Shown here: positions 18,706 to 26,822 of the stretch, in pieces
Numbering within the stretch: the first letter of the stretch is position 1
Layout of the letters: each line of letters opens with the position of its first letter
NCBI RefSeq assembly: GCF_000714815.1
Contig: NZ_JMIH01000014.1
Span: 310,001-374,000 of the forward strand
Source: Anditalea andensis
GTDB taxonomy: Bacteria; Bacteroidota; Bacteroidia; Cytophagales; Cyclobacteriaceae
Direction of reading: 5' to 3'
DNA: 64,000 bases
Notes under the pieces: generated by a model
The model's database searches: none
The model's input: only the letters and a program-made list of their open reading frames with translations
What the model was told of the DNA's origin: nothing
Translations under genes and position numbers: made by a program

Positions 18706-19518
18706 TTATTTAAAGGGAGAATCTTTTTCTTTTGCCATAGTATTGTAGACGATGTTATCCATCATTCCTGGCATCCATTTATTCAAAAAAGACGCCAGTT
18801 TGCCTTGCCTGGTCAGTATCAGATCCCTTTTCTTTTTCTTGGTGGCTTTAATTATTTCTAAAGCCACTTCCTCGGCACTCATCATCTTATCTTCCTCACG
18901 TGGAGACTCTCCTTGGGAGGAACCATCGGCAGTAAGGGCTATATTACGGATATTAGAAGCTGTAAAACCCGGACAGACCACTAGCACATGGACTCCTCTC
19001 TTCATCACTTCAGTGCGTAAAGATTCAAAAAATCCGTTCATCGCAAATTTACTTGCTGTATAGGCTGTGCGGGCAGGTGTGCCTCGGAAACCGTTAATGG
19101 AAGAAACACCAATAATCGATCCTTTGCTTTTAAGTATTTCAGGTAAACAATATTTTGTGGCGTAGACAGTTCCCCAGAAATTAGTGTCCATCACTTTCCT
19201 AAAGACATCCATATCAAGGTCCTGAAAGAGTGCCCTCATAGAAATCCCTGCATTATTTATTAATATATCTATTTTCCCCCATTTATTGACCGTTTGCTCT
19301 GCTATTTTTTTATTGTCTCCCTCTACTCCTGCATCAGCTAGTATACCTATACATTCCACACCTTCCTTTTGGAGATTTACCAGTGTATTGTCCAGCTTAA
19401 GTTGATTGCGGCCGGTAATGACTACCTTCGCACCTTCTTTTCCAAAGGCAAGCGCACAGGCCTCTCCTATGCCTGATGTGGCACCCGTAATGACCACTAC
19501 CTTGTTTTTTATATCCAT
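18706..19518 (-). CDS. Short-chain dehydrogenase/reductase
   Basis: The 270-residue SDR shows the cofactor motif TGATSGIGEA, the GRNQLKLD end of strand 2 that suits NADP(H), the structural NNAGIS and the catalytic set S...Y..K in SSINGF and YTASKFAMNG. The C-terminal 40 residues include LASFLNKWMPGMMDNIVYN, a DHRS7-like tail. The ATG at 19518 starts just before the fold; a TTG at 19560 would add fourteen residues without family support. The gene is followed after 4 nt by the large helicase gene, so they may share a transcript. The substrate is unknown. Confidence 0.88.
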   Translation of the reverse strand: MDIKNKVVVITGATSGIGEACALAFGKEGAKVVITGRNQLKLDNTLVNLQKEGVECIGILADAGVEGDNKKIAEQTVNKWGKIDILINNAGISMRALFQDLDMDVFRKVMDTNFWGTVYATKYCLPEILKSKGSIIGVSSINGFRGTPARTAYTASKFAMNGFFESLRTEVMKRGVHVLVVCPGFTASNIRNIALTADGSSQGESPREEDKMMSAEEVALEIIKATKKKKRDLILTRQGKLASFLNKWMPGMMDNIVYNTMAKEKDSPFK

Positions 19519-19873
19519 TTTATAAAAGTTTGTAAGGTAAAGATAGCAATAATAGTGCAATTGGGATGAAGTTTACCTAAGGGTTTAAATTCCTAACAAT
19601 GAAAAAAAGTAGTCAATCATCGTTTTTTACAGCATAGGCTTTAAAAGAATTATCTCGTTCTATCAGGTTACCCTTTTTGACGAAGATGAACATTAATTTA
19701 AACCTTTATACCATGATGGTAACATACCCGCACTACTCTTGACCAGTCTCTTTCAAACTTGTACGTTTAAAATAAAAGCTTCCTATTTCATCATTCATCC
19801 AACTTTCCCATAGTTACTTCTTCCAGGTTCAATTTCCTTCGTTTCCACATAATTTTGCTTAATTTTGCAGCCT
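19519..19873. other. Intergenic region, 355 nt, between divergent genes
   Basis: No open reading frame with a plausible start is visible here. The region holds a small inverted repeat (TACCAT-G-ATGGTA, 19709-19721) and, at its right end, two TAATTTTG promoter-like boxes in front of rlmD. I see no RNA gene or terminator. Confidence 0.6.
19850..19867 (+). promoter_or_regulatory. Two adjacent TAATTTTG -7 boxes before rlmD
   Basis: TAATTTTG occurs at 19850-19857 and again at 19860-19867, each followed by GC. Either would place the transcript start within about 15 nt of the ATG at 19874, so the leader would be very short or absent. I see no clear -33 TTG. Confidence 0.45.
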
Positions 19874-21280
19874 ATGTCGAGAAAAATGAAAAATAAGGTC
19901 CTGGAAAACCTTACTATAGAAAGAATAGCCTCTGAGGGCAAGAGTGTGGCGCATTATGAGGGAAAGGTAGTTTTCGTTTCAAATGTGGCACCAGGTGATG
20001 TGGTTGATGTAAGGGTGACCAAAGGAAAAAGCAGCTTTATGGAAGGAGAAGCCATAAAGATCCATGAATATTCCAAAGACAGAGTGGAGCCATTCTGTGA
20101 ACATTTCGGCGTGTGCGGTGGCTGCAAATGGCAACATATCAATTATGAACTTCAGCTATCTTATAAAAGACAACAGGTAATAGACCAATTTCAGCGCATA
20201 GCAAAAGTACCTATGCCCGAAGTGATGCCGATAATCGGTTCAGAAAACACCAGATACTACAGAAACAAGCTTGATTTTACCTTTTCGAACAACCGCTGGC
20301 TGACGCGTCAGGAAATTGATTCAGCCAAAGAGTTTGAAAGAAATGCCCTGGGTTTTCATATCCCAAAAAGATTTGATAAAATCGTGGATATCGAGCATTG
20401 CTATCTGCAAGGCAATATCTCCAATGATGTTAGAAACAGTCTGAGAGTCTTTGCTTTGGCCAATGGCATCACTTTTTTTGATATGATCAAGCAGGTAGGT
20501 GTGCTCAGAAACCTTATCATCAGGACCACCAGCACTGGTGAGAGTATGGTGATCGTCCAGTTTGGAGAGGATGATAAAGATGCTGTAGAAAAGGTAATGG
20601 CATTCCTTTATGACACTTTCCCGCAGATCACTTCACTGCTCTATATTATCAACCTCAAAAAAAATGAAACCTTCAGTGACCAAGAAGTGATCACGTATGC
20701 AGGCCAAGATTATATAGAAGAGGAAATGGAGGGGCTGAAGTTTAGGATAGGACCTAAGTCCTTCTACCAGACCAACTCAGACCAAGCATACCAACTCTAT
20801 AAAGTGGCCAGGGAATTTGCCGGACTAAAGGGTGATGAGGTCGTTTATGATCTTTATACAGGTACAGGGACTATTGCCAACTTTGTAGCTAAACTGGCGA
20901 AAGAGGTGATCGGTATAGAATATGTAGAGGCCGCGATAGAAGATGCTAAACTTAATGCCCAGGTAAACGGGATAGAGAACACCCTATTTTATGCCGGCGA
21001 TATGAAGGATATGCTGAACGATGAGTTCATAGCGAACCATTCAGCTCCTGATGTTATCATCACTGATCCTCCGCGTGCAGGAATGCACGAAGATGTAGTG
21101 AATATGCTCTTAAAGTTAGCCGCACCTAAAATCGTATATGTTAGTTGCAACCCTGCCACTCAGGCGCGTGATGTAGCGTTACTGGGAGAAAAATATGCGG
21201 TGGACATCATCCAGCCGGTAGATATGTTTCCACAGACCTACCATGTAGAAAACGTAGTCTTATTAACTCTAAAACCATGA
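19874..21280 (+). CDS. rlmD: 23S rRNA (uracil-C5)-methyltransferase RlmD/RumA
   Basis: The 468-residue enzyme has an N-terminal TRAM domain (ENLTIERIASEGKSVAH), the 4Fe-4S cysteine motif CEHFGVCGGCKWQH near residues 75-88 with a fourth Cys in EHCYLQ, and a class I methyltransferase domain (YDLYTGTGTIANF). DPPRAGMHEDV and the nucleophile motif VSCNPATQARD follow. It methylates a uridine in 23S rRNA; which one (1939 or 747) is not decided by sequence. The ATG at 19874 is chosen over the TTG at 19865, which lies inside a -7 box. The next gene overlaps it by four bases. Confidence 0.93.
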   Translation: MSRKMKNKVLENLTIERIASEGKSVAHYEGKVVFVSNVAPGDVVDVRVTKGKSSFMEGEAIKIHEYSKDRVEPFCEHFGVCGGCKWQHINYELQLSYKRQQVIDQFQRIAKVPMPEVMPIIGSENTRYYRNKLDFTFSNNRWLTRQEIDSAKEFERNALGFHIPKRFDKIVDIEHCYLQGNISNDVRNSLRVFALANGITFFDMIKQVGVLRNLIIRTTSTGESMVIVQFGEDDKDAVEKVMAFLYDTFPQITSLLYIINLKKNETFSDQEVITYAGQDYIEEEMEGLKFRIGPKSFYQTNSDQAYQLYKVAREFAGLKGDEVVYDLYTGTGTIANFVAKLAKEVIGIEYVEAAIEDAKLNAQVNGIENTLFYAGDMKDMLNDEFIANHSAPDVIITDPPRAGMHEDVVNMLLKLAAPKIVYVSCNPATQARDVALLGEKYAVDIIQPVDMFPQTYHVENVVLLTLKP

Positions 21281-21654
21281 TTTCAGACGCAAACGATCCA
21301 GAACTTAACGGAAAATATTTAGGCACGATTACCAAAGATTTTATAAAAGTAGCTGATACTTTAAAAGAAGCCTCCTATCAGGTCCGATCTAGAAAATTTT
21401 CAAAATACCCAATCTTTCCTATATCTAAAGATGAGCAGCCCATAGGCCAGATCTTCCTAAGAAAAGAAGAGAAGGATCTGGACTGGCATTACTACATCAC
21501 CTACTTGGATGAATTTCTGCAGCGAAAATTAATAGGTGAAGAAATGTTAGAAGGATTCCAAAATGCCTATAAAGATCCTGATGAATTCTGCTGTCTGTTT
21601 GTAATCGATCAGGATTTTACGAAGTTTGTTTACATCCCTTATCCGGAAGAATAA
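21277..21654 (+). CDS. Conserved small hypothetical protein, coupled to rlmD
   Basis: The 125-residue soluble protein overlaps the rlmD stop by ATGA, so it is translationally coupled. It has no signal peptide or membrane segment. Visible segments are FIKVADTLKEASYQVRSRKF and PIGQIFLRKEEKDLDWHYYITYL, followed by an acidic stretch. The composition suggests a small alpha/beta domain. I do not recognise a named family. A role close to RNA modification is only suggested by position. Confidence 0.75.
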   Translation: MISDANDPELNGKYLGTITKDFIKVADTLKEASYQVRSRKFSKYPIFPISKDEQPIGQIFLRKEEKDLDWHYYITYLDEFLQRKLIGEEMLEGFQNAYKDPDEFCCLFVIDQDFTKFVYIPYPEE

Positions 21655-21806
21655 AGAGGGATAGTAAAAATAGAAGGCTATATCAGATAAATCATCGTTT
21701 AAAATTCTAGACCTTATTACTTAGTGATCACCTAGATCGAGGTGGGCACCGATCCCGCTATTAATGGAGTGAAAGGGAATATTCCCACTTCATGATACTT
21801 ATGTTC

Positions 21807-21859
21807 TTGAAACTTAGATAAAAATTAATATATTTGTCATACTAACTATTAGTATGACA
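21807..21859 (+). promoter_or_regulatory. Promoter and probable operator of the MarR gene
   Basis: TTG at 21807-21809 and TATATTTG at 21829-21836 are 19 nt apart, an ideal Bacteroidota promoter. A perfect inverted repeat (TGTCATACTA at 21835-21844, TAGTATGACA at 21850-21859, 5-nt spacer) overlaps the -7 box, the expected start site and the ATG at 21854. A bound regulator would block transcription, so self-repression is likely. Confidence 0.75.
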
Positions 21860-22285
21860 TACGAGCAATTCAATAAATATTCTTTCCTTTTGGACAGGAC
21901 GGCACGCAAAGTCAAGCAATATGCCCAGCAAAAATTTAAGCTCGGAGATTTTGATGTGACGGTAGATCAGTGGCTGGTCATAAAGCATCTTTCTGAAAAC
22001 GGGGTATTGAGTCAGACTGAATTGGCCCAGCTGGTCTTTAAAGACCATCCTACGATGACTAGGATAATCGACATCCTATGTAAAAAAGGATATGTCGAAC
22101 GGATGCCACACCCAAATGACCGTCGGAGCTTCCAACTTTTGCTTACGGATACTGGTACCAAAAAGGTAGCTGAACTTCGTCCACAGATTGTAAGCATTCG
22201 AGAAAAGGCATGGGAAAATCTGAACGAAAAAGATTTTGAAGAATTTAAAAGAATTCTTAACACCATTTATCAAAACCTCGAATAG
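21854..22285 (+). CDS. MarR family transcriptional regulator
   Basis: The 143-residue protein has the MarR winged-helix layout: LLDRTARKVKQYAQQKF (dimer helix), DQWLVIKHLSENGVLSQTELAQ, the recognition region DHPTMTRIIDILCKKGYVER, and the wing HPNDRRSFQLLLTDTG. It has no cysteine near the N-terminus of the kind used by redox-sensing OhrR. Its own start lies in a palindrome, and a related repeat precedes the reductase-ferredoxin genes downstream. It probably controls both. The signal is not known, but an oxidative or phenolic ligand would fit the family. Confidence 0.9.
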   Translation: MTYEQFNKYSFLLDRTARKVKQYAQQKFKLGDFDVTVDQWLVIKHLSENGVLSQTELAQLVFKDHPTMTRIIDILCKKGYVERMPHPNDRRSFQLLLTDTGTKKVAELRPQIVSIREKAWENLNEKDFEEFKRILNTIYQNLE

Positions 22286-22310
22286 ATAATTAATGAATAT
22301 CGAGGAATTA

Positions 22311-22342
22311 GTTGTTGTACTAACTATATTTGTACGAACAAC
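22311..22342 (+). promoter_or_regulatory. Promoter and operator-like repeat before the reductase gene
   Basis: TATATTTG at 22325-22332 is a good -7 box. It lies inside an imperfect inverted repeat (GTTGTTGTAC at 22311-22320, GTACGAACAAC at 22332-22342). The segment TACTAACTAT (22318-22327) is also present in the MarR promoter at 21841-21849 with its preceding T, which suggests the same regulator binds both. I see no -33 TTG at the right distance. Confidence 0.6.
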
Positions 22343-22381
22343 CTTTTCCCGAAAAGGTTAAATCCATAAAATATCACTCTT

Positions 22382-23386
22382 ATGATTACTACTGACATTT
22401 GCATAATCGGAGCTGGACCAGTTGGTCTTTTTGCTGTTTTTGAAGCAGGATTGTTAAAGATGCGTTGTCATTTAATTGATGCTTTGCCACAGGTGGGCGG
22501 TCAACTTTCAGAGATCTATCCCCAAAAGCCAATTTATGATATACCTGGCTATCCTGAAGTCAAAGCTCAGGAACTGGTAGATAACCTAATGGATCAGATC
22601 AAGCCTTTCAACCCGACTTTCAGTTTAGGTGAAAGAGTAGACCACATTGCCAAACAGACGGACGGATCCTATATTTTGACCACCAGTGACAAAACGAAGG
22701 TACACGCGCAGGTGATCGTGATAGCCGGGGGATTGGGTTGTTTTGAGCCAAGAAAGCCAGTTTTGGAAAATCTTGAGAGCTTTGAAGGAAAAGGCATTAC
22801 CTATATGGTTAAAAATCCTGAAACTTTCAGAGACAAAAAAGTAATTTTGGCCGGAGGTGGAGATTCTGCTCTGGACTGGGCCATATTCCTGTCAAATATC
22901 GCAGAAAGAGTTACTTTGGTCCACAGAAATGAAACGTTCAGAGGTGCACCTGACTCGGCAGCCAAAGTATTTGATCTGGCCAATAACGGTAAAATCGATC
23001 TCATCCTAAGCGCTAACCTGAAGAGCCTTGGAGGAAATGGTAAGTTAAATTCTGTTACCTTAGAAAATAAAGCCAAAGAAGAAATTATAATAGACGCTGA
23101 CTATCTTATACCTCTATTCGGATTGAGCCCAAAACTGGGACCTATAGCGGATTGGGGGCTGAGTATAGATAAGAATGCCATAGAAGTAGATACGAGAGAT
23201 TACTCTACCGGAGTAGACAGAATATATGCCATCGGCGATATCAATACCTATGAAGGAAAGCTTAAATTGATCCTATGTGGATTTCATGAAGCAGCCATCA
23301 TGATGCACAGTGCATTTAAACATGTCTATCCTGACCAAAAATTAAGTTTTAAATACACTACAGTAAATGGTGTTAACGCATTTTAA
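22382..23386 (+). CDS. Thioredoxin-reductase-like ferredoxin-NADP reductase
   Basis: The 334-residue FAD enzyme belongs to the type-2 FNR group (YumC-like). It has the FAD motif IIGAGPVGLFAVFEAG, the LPQVGGQLSEIYP stretch, the NAD(P) motif LAGGGDSALDWA, and the second FAD motif YAIGDINTYEGKLKL. The thioredoxin reductase CxxC pair is absent from the NADPH domain, and the C-terminal FKYTTVNGV is typical of these reductases. It should pass electrons from NADPH to a ferredoxin, and a 2Fe-2S ferredoxin gene follows after 15 nt. It lies behind a MarR gene with a shared operator motif. Confidence 0.88.
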   Translation: MITTDICIIGAGPVGLFAVFEAGLLKMRCHLIDALPQVGGQLSEIYPQKPIYDIPGYPEVKAQELVDNLMDQIKPFNPTFSLGERVDHIAKQTDGSYILTTSDKTKVHAQVIVIAGGLGCFEPRKPVLENLESFEGKGITYMVKNPETFRDKKVILAGGGDSALDWAIFLSNIAERVTLVHRNETFRGAPDSAAKVFDLANNGKIDLILSANLKSLGGNGKLNSVTLENKAKEEIIIDADYLIPLFGLSPKLGPIADWGLSIDKNAIEVDTRDYSTGVDRIYAIGDINTYEGKLKLILCGFHEAAIMMHSAFKHVYPDQKLSFKYTTVNGVNAF

Positions 23387-23401
23387 TGTTATTTTTGGAA
23401 T

Positions 23402-23728
23402 ATGGATATGGTTACATTTTACGTGGAAGACGAAGACGGAGAGCGTCAGTCTATAGAAGCTCCGGGAGATATGGGCTTAAGTTTGATGGAGATTTTAAAA
23501 GCTTCTGACTACCCTGTACTGGCCACATGTGGCGGAATGGCGCTTTGCGCAACCTGTCATGTAGAGGTAGTAGAGGGTAAAGATGGGCTGGGAGATGCCT
23601 CGGACATTGAGCTGGATCAAATAGATAATTTGCCCAACCCTACTCCTACCAGTAGGCTGGCATGTCAGATAAGAATAAGTGACGACCTAGATGGAGCTGT
23701 CTTCAGACTTAAGGGGGAATCAAATTAA
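23402..23728 (+). CDS. 2Fe-2S ferredoxin, adrenodoxin type
   Basis: The 108-residue protein has the 2Fe-2S ligand pattern CGGMALCATCHVEV with a distal Cys in SRLACQIRI. This fits the adrenodoxin-type (vertebrate/Isc Fdx) group rather than the plant type. The acidic face (ELDQIDNL) matches partners such as the reductase encoded 15 nt upstream, and the two genes form one operon. A second ATG at 23408 is also possible. A terminator follows at once. Confidence 0.9.
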   Translation: MDMVTFYVEDEDGERQSIEAPGDMGLSLMEILKASDYPVLATCGGMALCATCHVEVVEGKDGLGDASDIELDQIDNLPNPTPTSRLACQIRISDDLDGAVFRLKGESN

Positions 23729-23731
23729 AAT

Positions 23732-23761
23732 AAAAAAAGAGGCTTTCAAGCCTCTTTTTTT
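23732..23761. terminator. Bidirectional intrinsic terminator
   Basis: A 13-14 bp perfect stem (AGAGGCTT against AAGCCTCT, flanked by A and T runs, loop TC) lies between the convergent ferredoxin and DUF6263-type genes. The stop codon of the minus-strand gene (23760-23762) overlaps its outer end. Confidence 0.85.
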
Positions 23762-24737
23762 ATTTTAAGAATGTTCTGGTTACTGTCTTTATTTTGAGTG
23801 GTATTTCTACCGATTCACTGAAATATTTGTCAGGGGGTAAGACCATGATTCCAGCAACTTCTGATGTCTGAGTCGATTCTTGTAGCCATCCGGTAGACAA
23901 ATTGACTATTGCTTTAATTACATTCGTACCGGCCATTTCAACATTGGCTTTTTCAGAAGATGCTTTCCCACCGGTCTGTTTAGCATTTTTAGCTACTTTT
24001 TCGCCTGCTTTTTTATTGGTTATTTCCTGGGATTGTAAGGTGGCAGTGCCTTCCAGTGAAGCCGTTTGTTTTCGTACGTTATTGAGTTTCCATGTAGTGC
24101 TCATGTTTAAGGGCACAGTAGAATAATCCATGGTGGCACTGCTCCATGTATCCCCTACAGTAACAGGATGATCAGGATATAGGATAAATCCGGTCATAAA
24201 TGATGACTTAAAAGACTCCTCTCCAAATTGGTTGTTTATGCTGGCCTGTATACTTTCTTTAATATCATCATCTATAAGATCAAGGGTCTCGTTTATTTTG
24301 GACATTACAGTCTCCATTCCTTCTACGGAGTAAATTTTACCTGACTTACTAAGGGATACATAAAAAGGGTTATTCACCATGGCCCGGACGATCATATTAA
24401 TAGGGTCCTTTTTATCCCCCTCACTACTCATGACCATACCTTCGCCCATCGGTCCATCCATTGAGAAATAAAGACTTTTATAGGCGACCTCCAACTTGGT
24501 ACTATCATTTTTTACTTCTATCACCTTAAAATAAATCTCACTATCTATTAAATTTTGGACCGTCTGGGTAAATCCTCCCAAATCCTGCTCTATAACCTGC
24601 TGGGTACGTACAGACAGGGTAAACAGCTGGTCTTTTTTAAGCTTATATTCCAAAAGGACCTCTTGTCCCAATAAGCTACTATTAATACCTACTATGCCTA
24701 TCAGAGAAGTCAGAAATATGATAATTTTATGCTTCAT
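23760..24737 (-). CDS. Secreted DUF6263-like protein
   Basis: The 325-residue protein has a Sec signal peptide (MKHKIIIFLTSLIGIVGINS, cleavage near LLGQ). The mature part begins with a beta pattern around EYKLKKDQLFTLSVRTQQ, and later contains DHPVTVGDTWSS, both characteristic of DUF6263. The function of that family is unknown. A run rich in Lys and Ala near 250-285 may be a flexible loop. The ATG at 24737 fits the signal peptide; a GTG at 24767 would add ten residues. It is probably periplasmic or outer-membrane associated. Confidence 0.7.
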   Translation of the reverse strand: MKHKIIIFLTSLIGIVGINSSLLGQEVLLEYKLKKDQLFTLSVRTQQVIEQDLGGFTQTVQNLIDSEIYFKVIEVKNDSTKLEVAYKSLYFSMDGPMGEGMVMSSEGDKKDPINMIVRAMVNNPFYVSLSKSGKIYSVEGMETVMSKINETLDLIDDDIKESIQASINNQFGEESFKSSFMTGFILYPDHPVTVGDTWSSATMDYSTVPLNMSTTWKLNNVRKQTASLEGTATLQSQEITNKKAGEKVAKNAKQTGGKASSEKANVEMAGTNVIKAIVNLSTGWLQESTQTSEVAGIMVLPPDKYFSESVEIPLKIKTVTRTFLK

Positions 24738-24801
24738 GTGTTTTAAAATAATGGTCAAGATAAGCACTTTATTGCTGTACTTGTATTCGACCAGACCTAT
24801 A

Positions 24802-26691
24802 TTACCTCAGAATTATTCCTACAGCTACTTCTAGCTCCAGTTCCTCTCCCACCACTGCTTCTATTTCCTTCTTTAAACGCTGCAGCTCTATCTCATCCAT
24901 AGGACTTTCAGACACTACCCGCAAGCTAATCCTAAGGGGTGAAAGTTGGCGGACATTTACTTCCCTTAATACTTTATTGTCTACCTCTACACCACTGAGG
25001 CTTTGTATTATATTATTCTCCCTTACCATTTTTGAAAATCCGAAAGCCAAGGGAGCACTTATGCTGACCACCAGTAATGAAGAAATCAATAATCCTTTTT
25101 TGGCCAGATTGATAGGGCTATATCCTAAAAACAAAAATGTCAGAGCAGCTGCCAAAACCATTCCTGCCAAGTTGGTTATCAATAATAGAAATGCCCCTAT
25201 AAACACAGAAAGGTCCATCCATCCCAATCCTATACCCGATACTGCCAGCGGTGGCACCAAAGCTACTGCAATCGCTACACCTGCCAGGGTTTTGGCTATT
25301 TCTTTCTTAGCGTGCGCATAAGCTCCGGCCACCCCTGACCCGACCGCCACACCTAGATCGAGCAGATTGGGTCTTATTCTAGCCAGTATTTCATTATTAT
25401 AAGAATCCAGCGGTGTAATCCAAGTAATCACCAACGCACATAAATACCCTAACAGTAACCCTGTCAATACTGATCTTAAACTTTCCCTGATCAGGGACTC
25501 ATTTTGCCTAAGTACCCCCATAGCCAAAGAAATTATGGGAGACATCAGTGGCGCTAGAATCATAGCTCCGATAATGACTGGTGATGAATTTCCGAACAGA
25601 CCAAAGGTGGCGATCAGAGTTGACAGCACCATTAGAACCATGTAACTGGAGCTGGTCTTGGCATTTTCACGCAGTATGGTGAAAAGCCATTTAAACTCTT
25701 CAGTACTGGCGTGATCTATGAGCGGAAGCGGATTTTTTATCAGCTCTTCTTTAATCTCGTCCTTAGGCAGCTCGTGTATCTTAAAAATTTCTTTGGTTTT
25801 GACCTTTTCTGCAAATTGAAGGTTAGGACCGGGCACGATTCCAATGATTTTTGGTAGTACTTCTAGTTCAATTTCTTTAGCGCTCATTAATTTTTCATCT
25901 GCTGAATAATTTATAGGCGATTGACTGGTTATTTTTAACTTCCGGGTCTTGATATGGGAGACATGGGGGGGTAATACCGTAGTCTCATTAGACCTTAAAA
26001 AACTTTTGACTCCAAAATGGACCAAACCAAATATACTTCTGGGTGCCAAAATCAAAAGATGAAAGAACCCGTCATTAATATATGATTCAGTAAGAATCCT
26101 TCGGGTAAGCAGAGAACTTTTTTTATGCAGCACGATGATCATGCCCAATGCGGCAGTAACTATGTCCTCCCTATTCTCTTTCCCTTCTTTGTTTAGGATG
26201 ACAGAATACTGCTGTGCTCTCAAATATTTAAAAAGTCTGAAAAAGTTTTTCACTTTGGCCATTTGGACCCGCCACTCTGATTTCTCCATCGCTCCTGACA
26301 CCAAACTGATGGAATCCCCTAGTACCATGGTATTAAAAATAGGTAAACCATTGGCCATTAATAAATCTACCTTTACCGTGTCTTTACAGTTTAGGATTGT
26401 GGTGATCGCAGAGGTTAATTTAGATTCTATACCAAAACCCGATAAAGCATGTATCATTTTGGGATGAGGCAAAAAGCCTACTTTCCAACCTTTTTCCACA
26501 GCAATGGGTAAAAACTCCTTTAGCTGCTCATCAGAAAGGTAAGTGATGATAAGTTCAGCATCTCCCAACTCAAATTTCAGGTCAGTTTTAAATGCAAGCA
26601 ACATCTTAAGGTTATGACCGAACTCTGGAGCTATTTTATCATCTACTGTATTCTTTTCAAGTTCGTCATATAATAAAGTTATTGCTATCAT
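24802..26691 (-). CDS. DUF389 membrane protein with diacylglycerol-kinase-like N-terminal domain
   Basis: The 629-residue protein has a soluble N-terminal half and a DUF389 (TIGR00341) membrane half from about residue 345. That half shows FGNSSPVIIGAMILAPLMSPIISLAMGVL, GVAGAYAHA, ALVPPLAVSGIGLG and six or so hydrophobic segments. The N-terminal part (about 45-230) resembles the diacylglycerol kinase/YegS fold: LPHPKMIHALSGFGI (74-88) corresponds to the LPxGTxNDFA segment and VDLLMANGLPIFNTMVLGD (108-126) to the following strand pair. The GGDGT motif is missing (YLSDEQ at 51-56). I infer that the domain binds a ligand or is structural. Confidence 0.75.
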   Translation of the reverse strand: MIAITLLYDELEKNTVDDKIAPEFGHNLKMLLAFKTDLKFELGDAELIITYLSDEQLKEFLPIAVEKGWKVGFLPHPKMIHALSGFGIESKLTSAITTILNCKDTVKVDLLMANGLPIFNTMVLGDSISLVSGAMEKSEWRVQMAKVKNFFRLFKYLRAQQYSVILNKEGKENREDIVTAALGMIIVLHKKSSLLTRRILTESYINDGFFHLLILAPRSIFGLVHFGVKSFLRSNETTVLPPHVSHIKTRKLKITSQSPINYSADEKLMSAKEIELEVLPKIIGIVPGPNLQFAEKVKTKEIFKIHELPKDEIKEELIKNPLPLIDHASTEEFKWLFTILRENAKTSSSYMVLMVLSTLIATFGLFGNSSPVIIGAMILAPLMSPIISLAMGVLRQNESLIRESLRSVLTGLLLGYLCALVITWITPLDSYNNEILARIRPNLLDLGVAVGSGVAGAYAHAKKEIAKTLAGVAIAVALVPPLAVSGIGLGWMDLSVFIGAFLLLITNLAGMVLAAALTFLFLGYSPINLAKKGLLISSLLVVSISAPLAFGFSKMVRENNIIQSLSGVEVDNKVLREVNVRQLSPLRISLRVVSESPMDEIELQRLKKEIEAVVGEELELEVAVGIILR

Positions 26692-26783
26692 ATTGGGAGT
26701 TAATTCACTATAAATATTAAGATAATTATTTTTAATATAAAAAATTTAATATCACTACCATTTTAAAGTTAAAAAGTTAGAAA

Positions 26784-26813
26784 AGGCCGGCATTTTTTTA
26801 ATAATACCGGCCT
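26784..26813 (-). terminator. Intrinsic terminator of mutB
   Basis: AGGCCGG and CCGGCCT form a 7-bp GC stem with a 16-nt loop, followed on the minus strand by TTTTC. It lies 9 nt after the mutB stop codon, so it ends the mutA-mutB transcript before the DUF389 gene. Confidence 0.75.
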
Positions 26814-26822
26814 AGGTCCTAT

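Noticed and set aside
19519-19873. Possible small RNA or tRNA in the rlmD upstream gap
   Set aside because: No cloverleaf or TTCGA-type arm was found; evidence is absent.
21729-21786. Small inverted repeats CACCT/AGGTG and GGGAATATTCCC upstream of the MarR promoter
   Set aside because: They are short and outside the promoter; no regulator or RNA structure could be supported.
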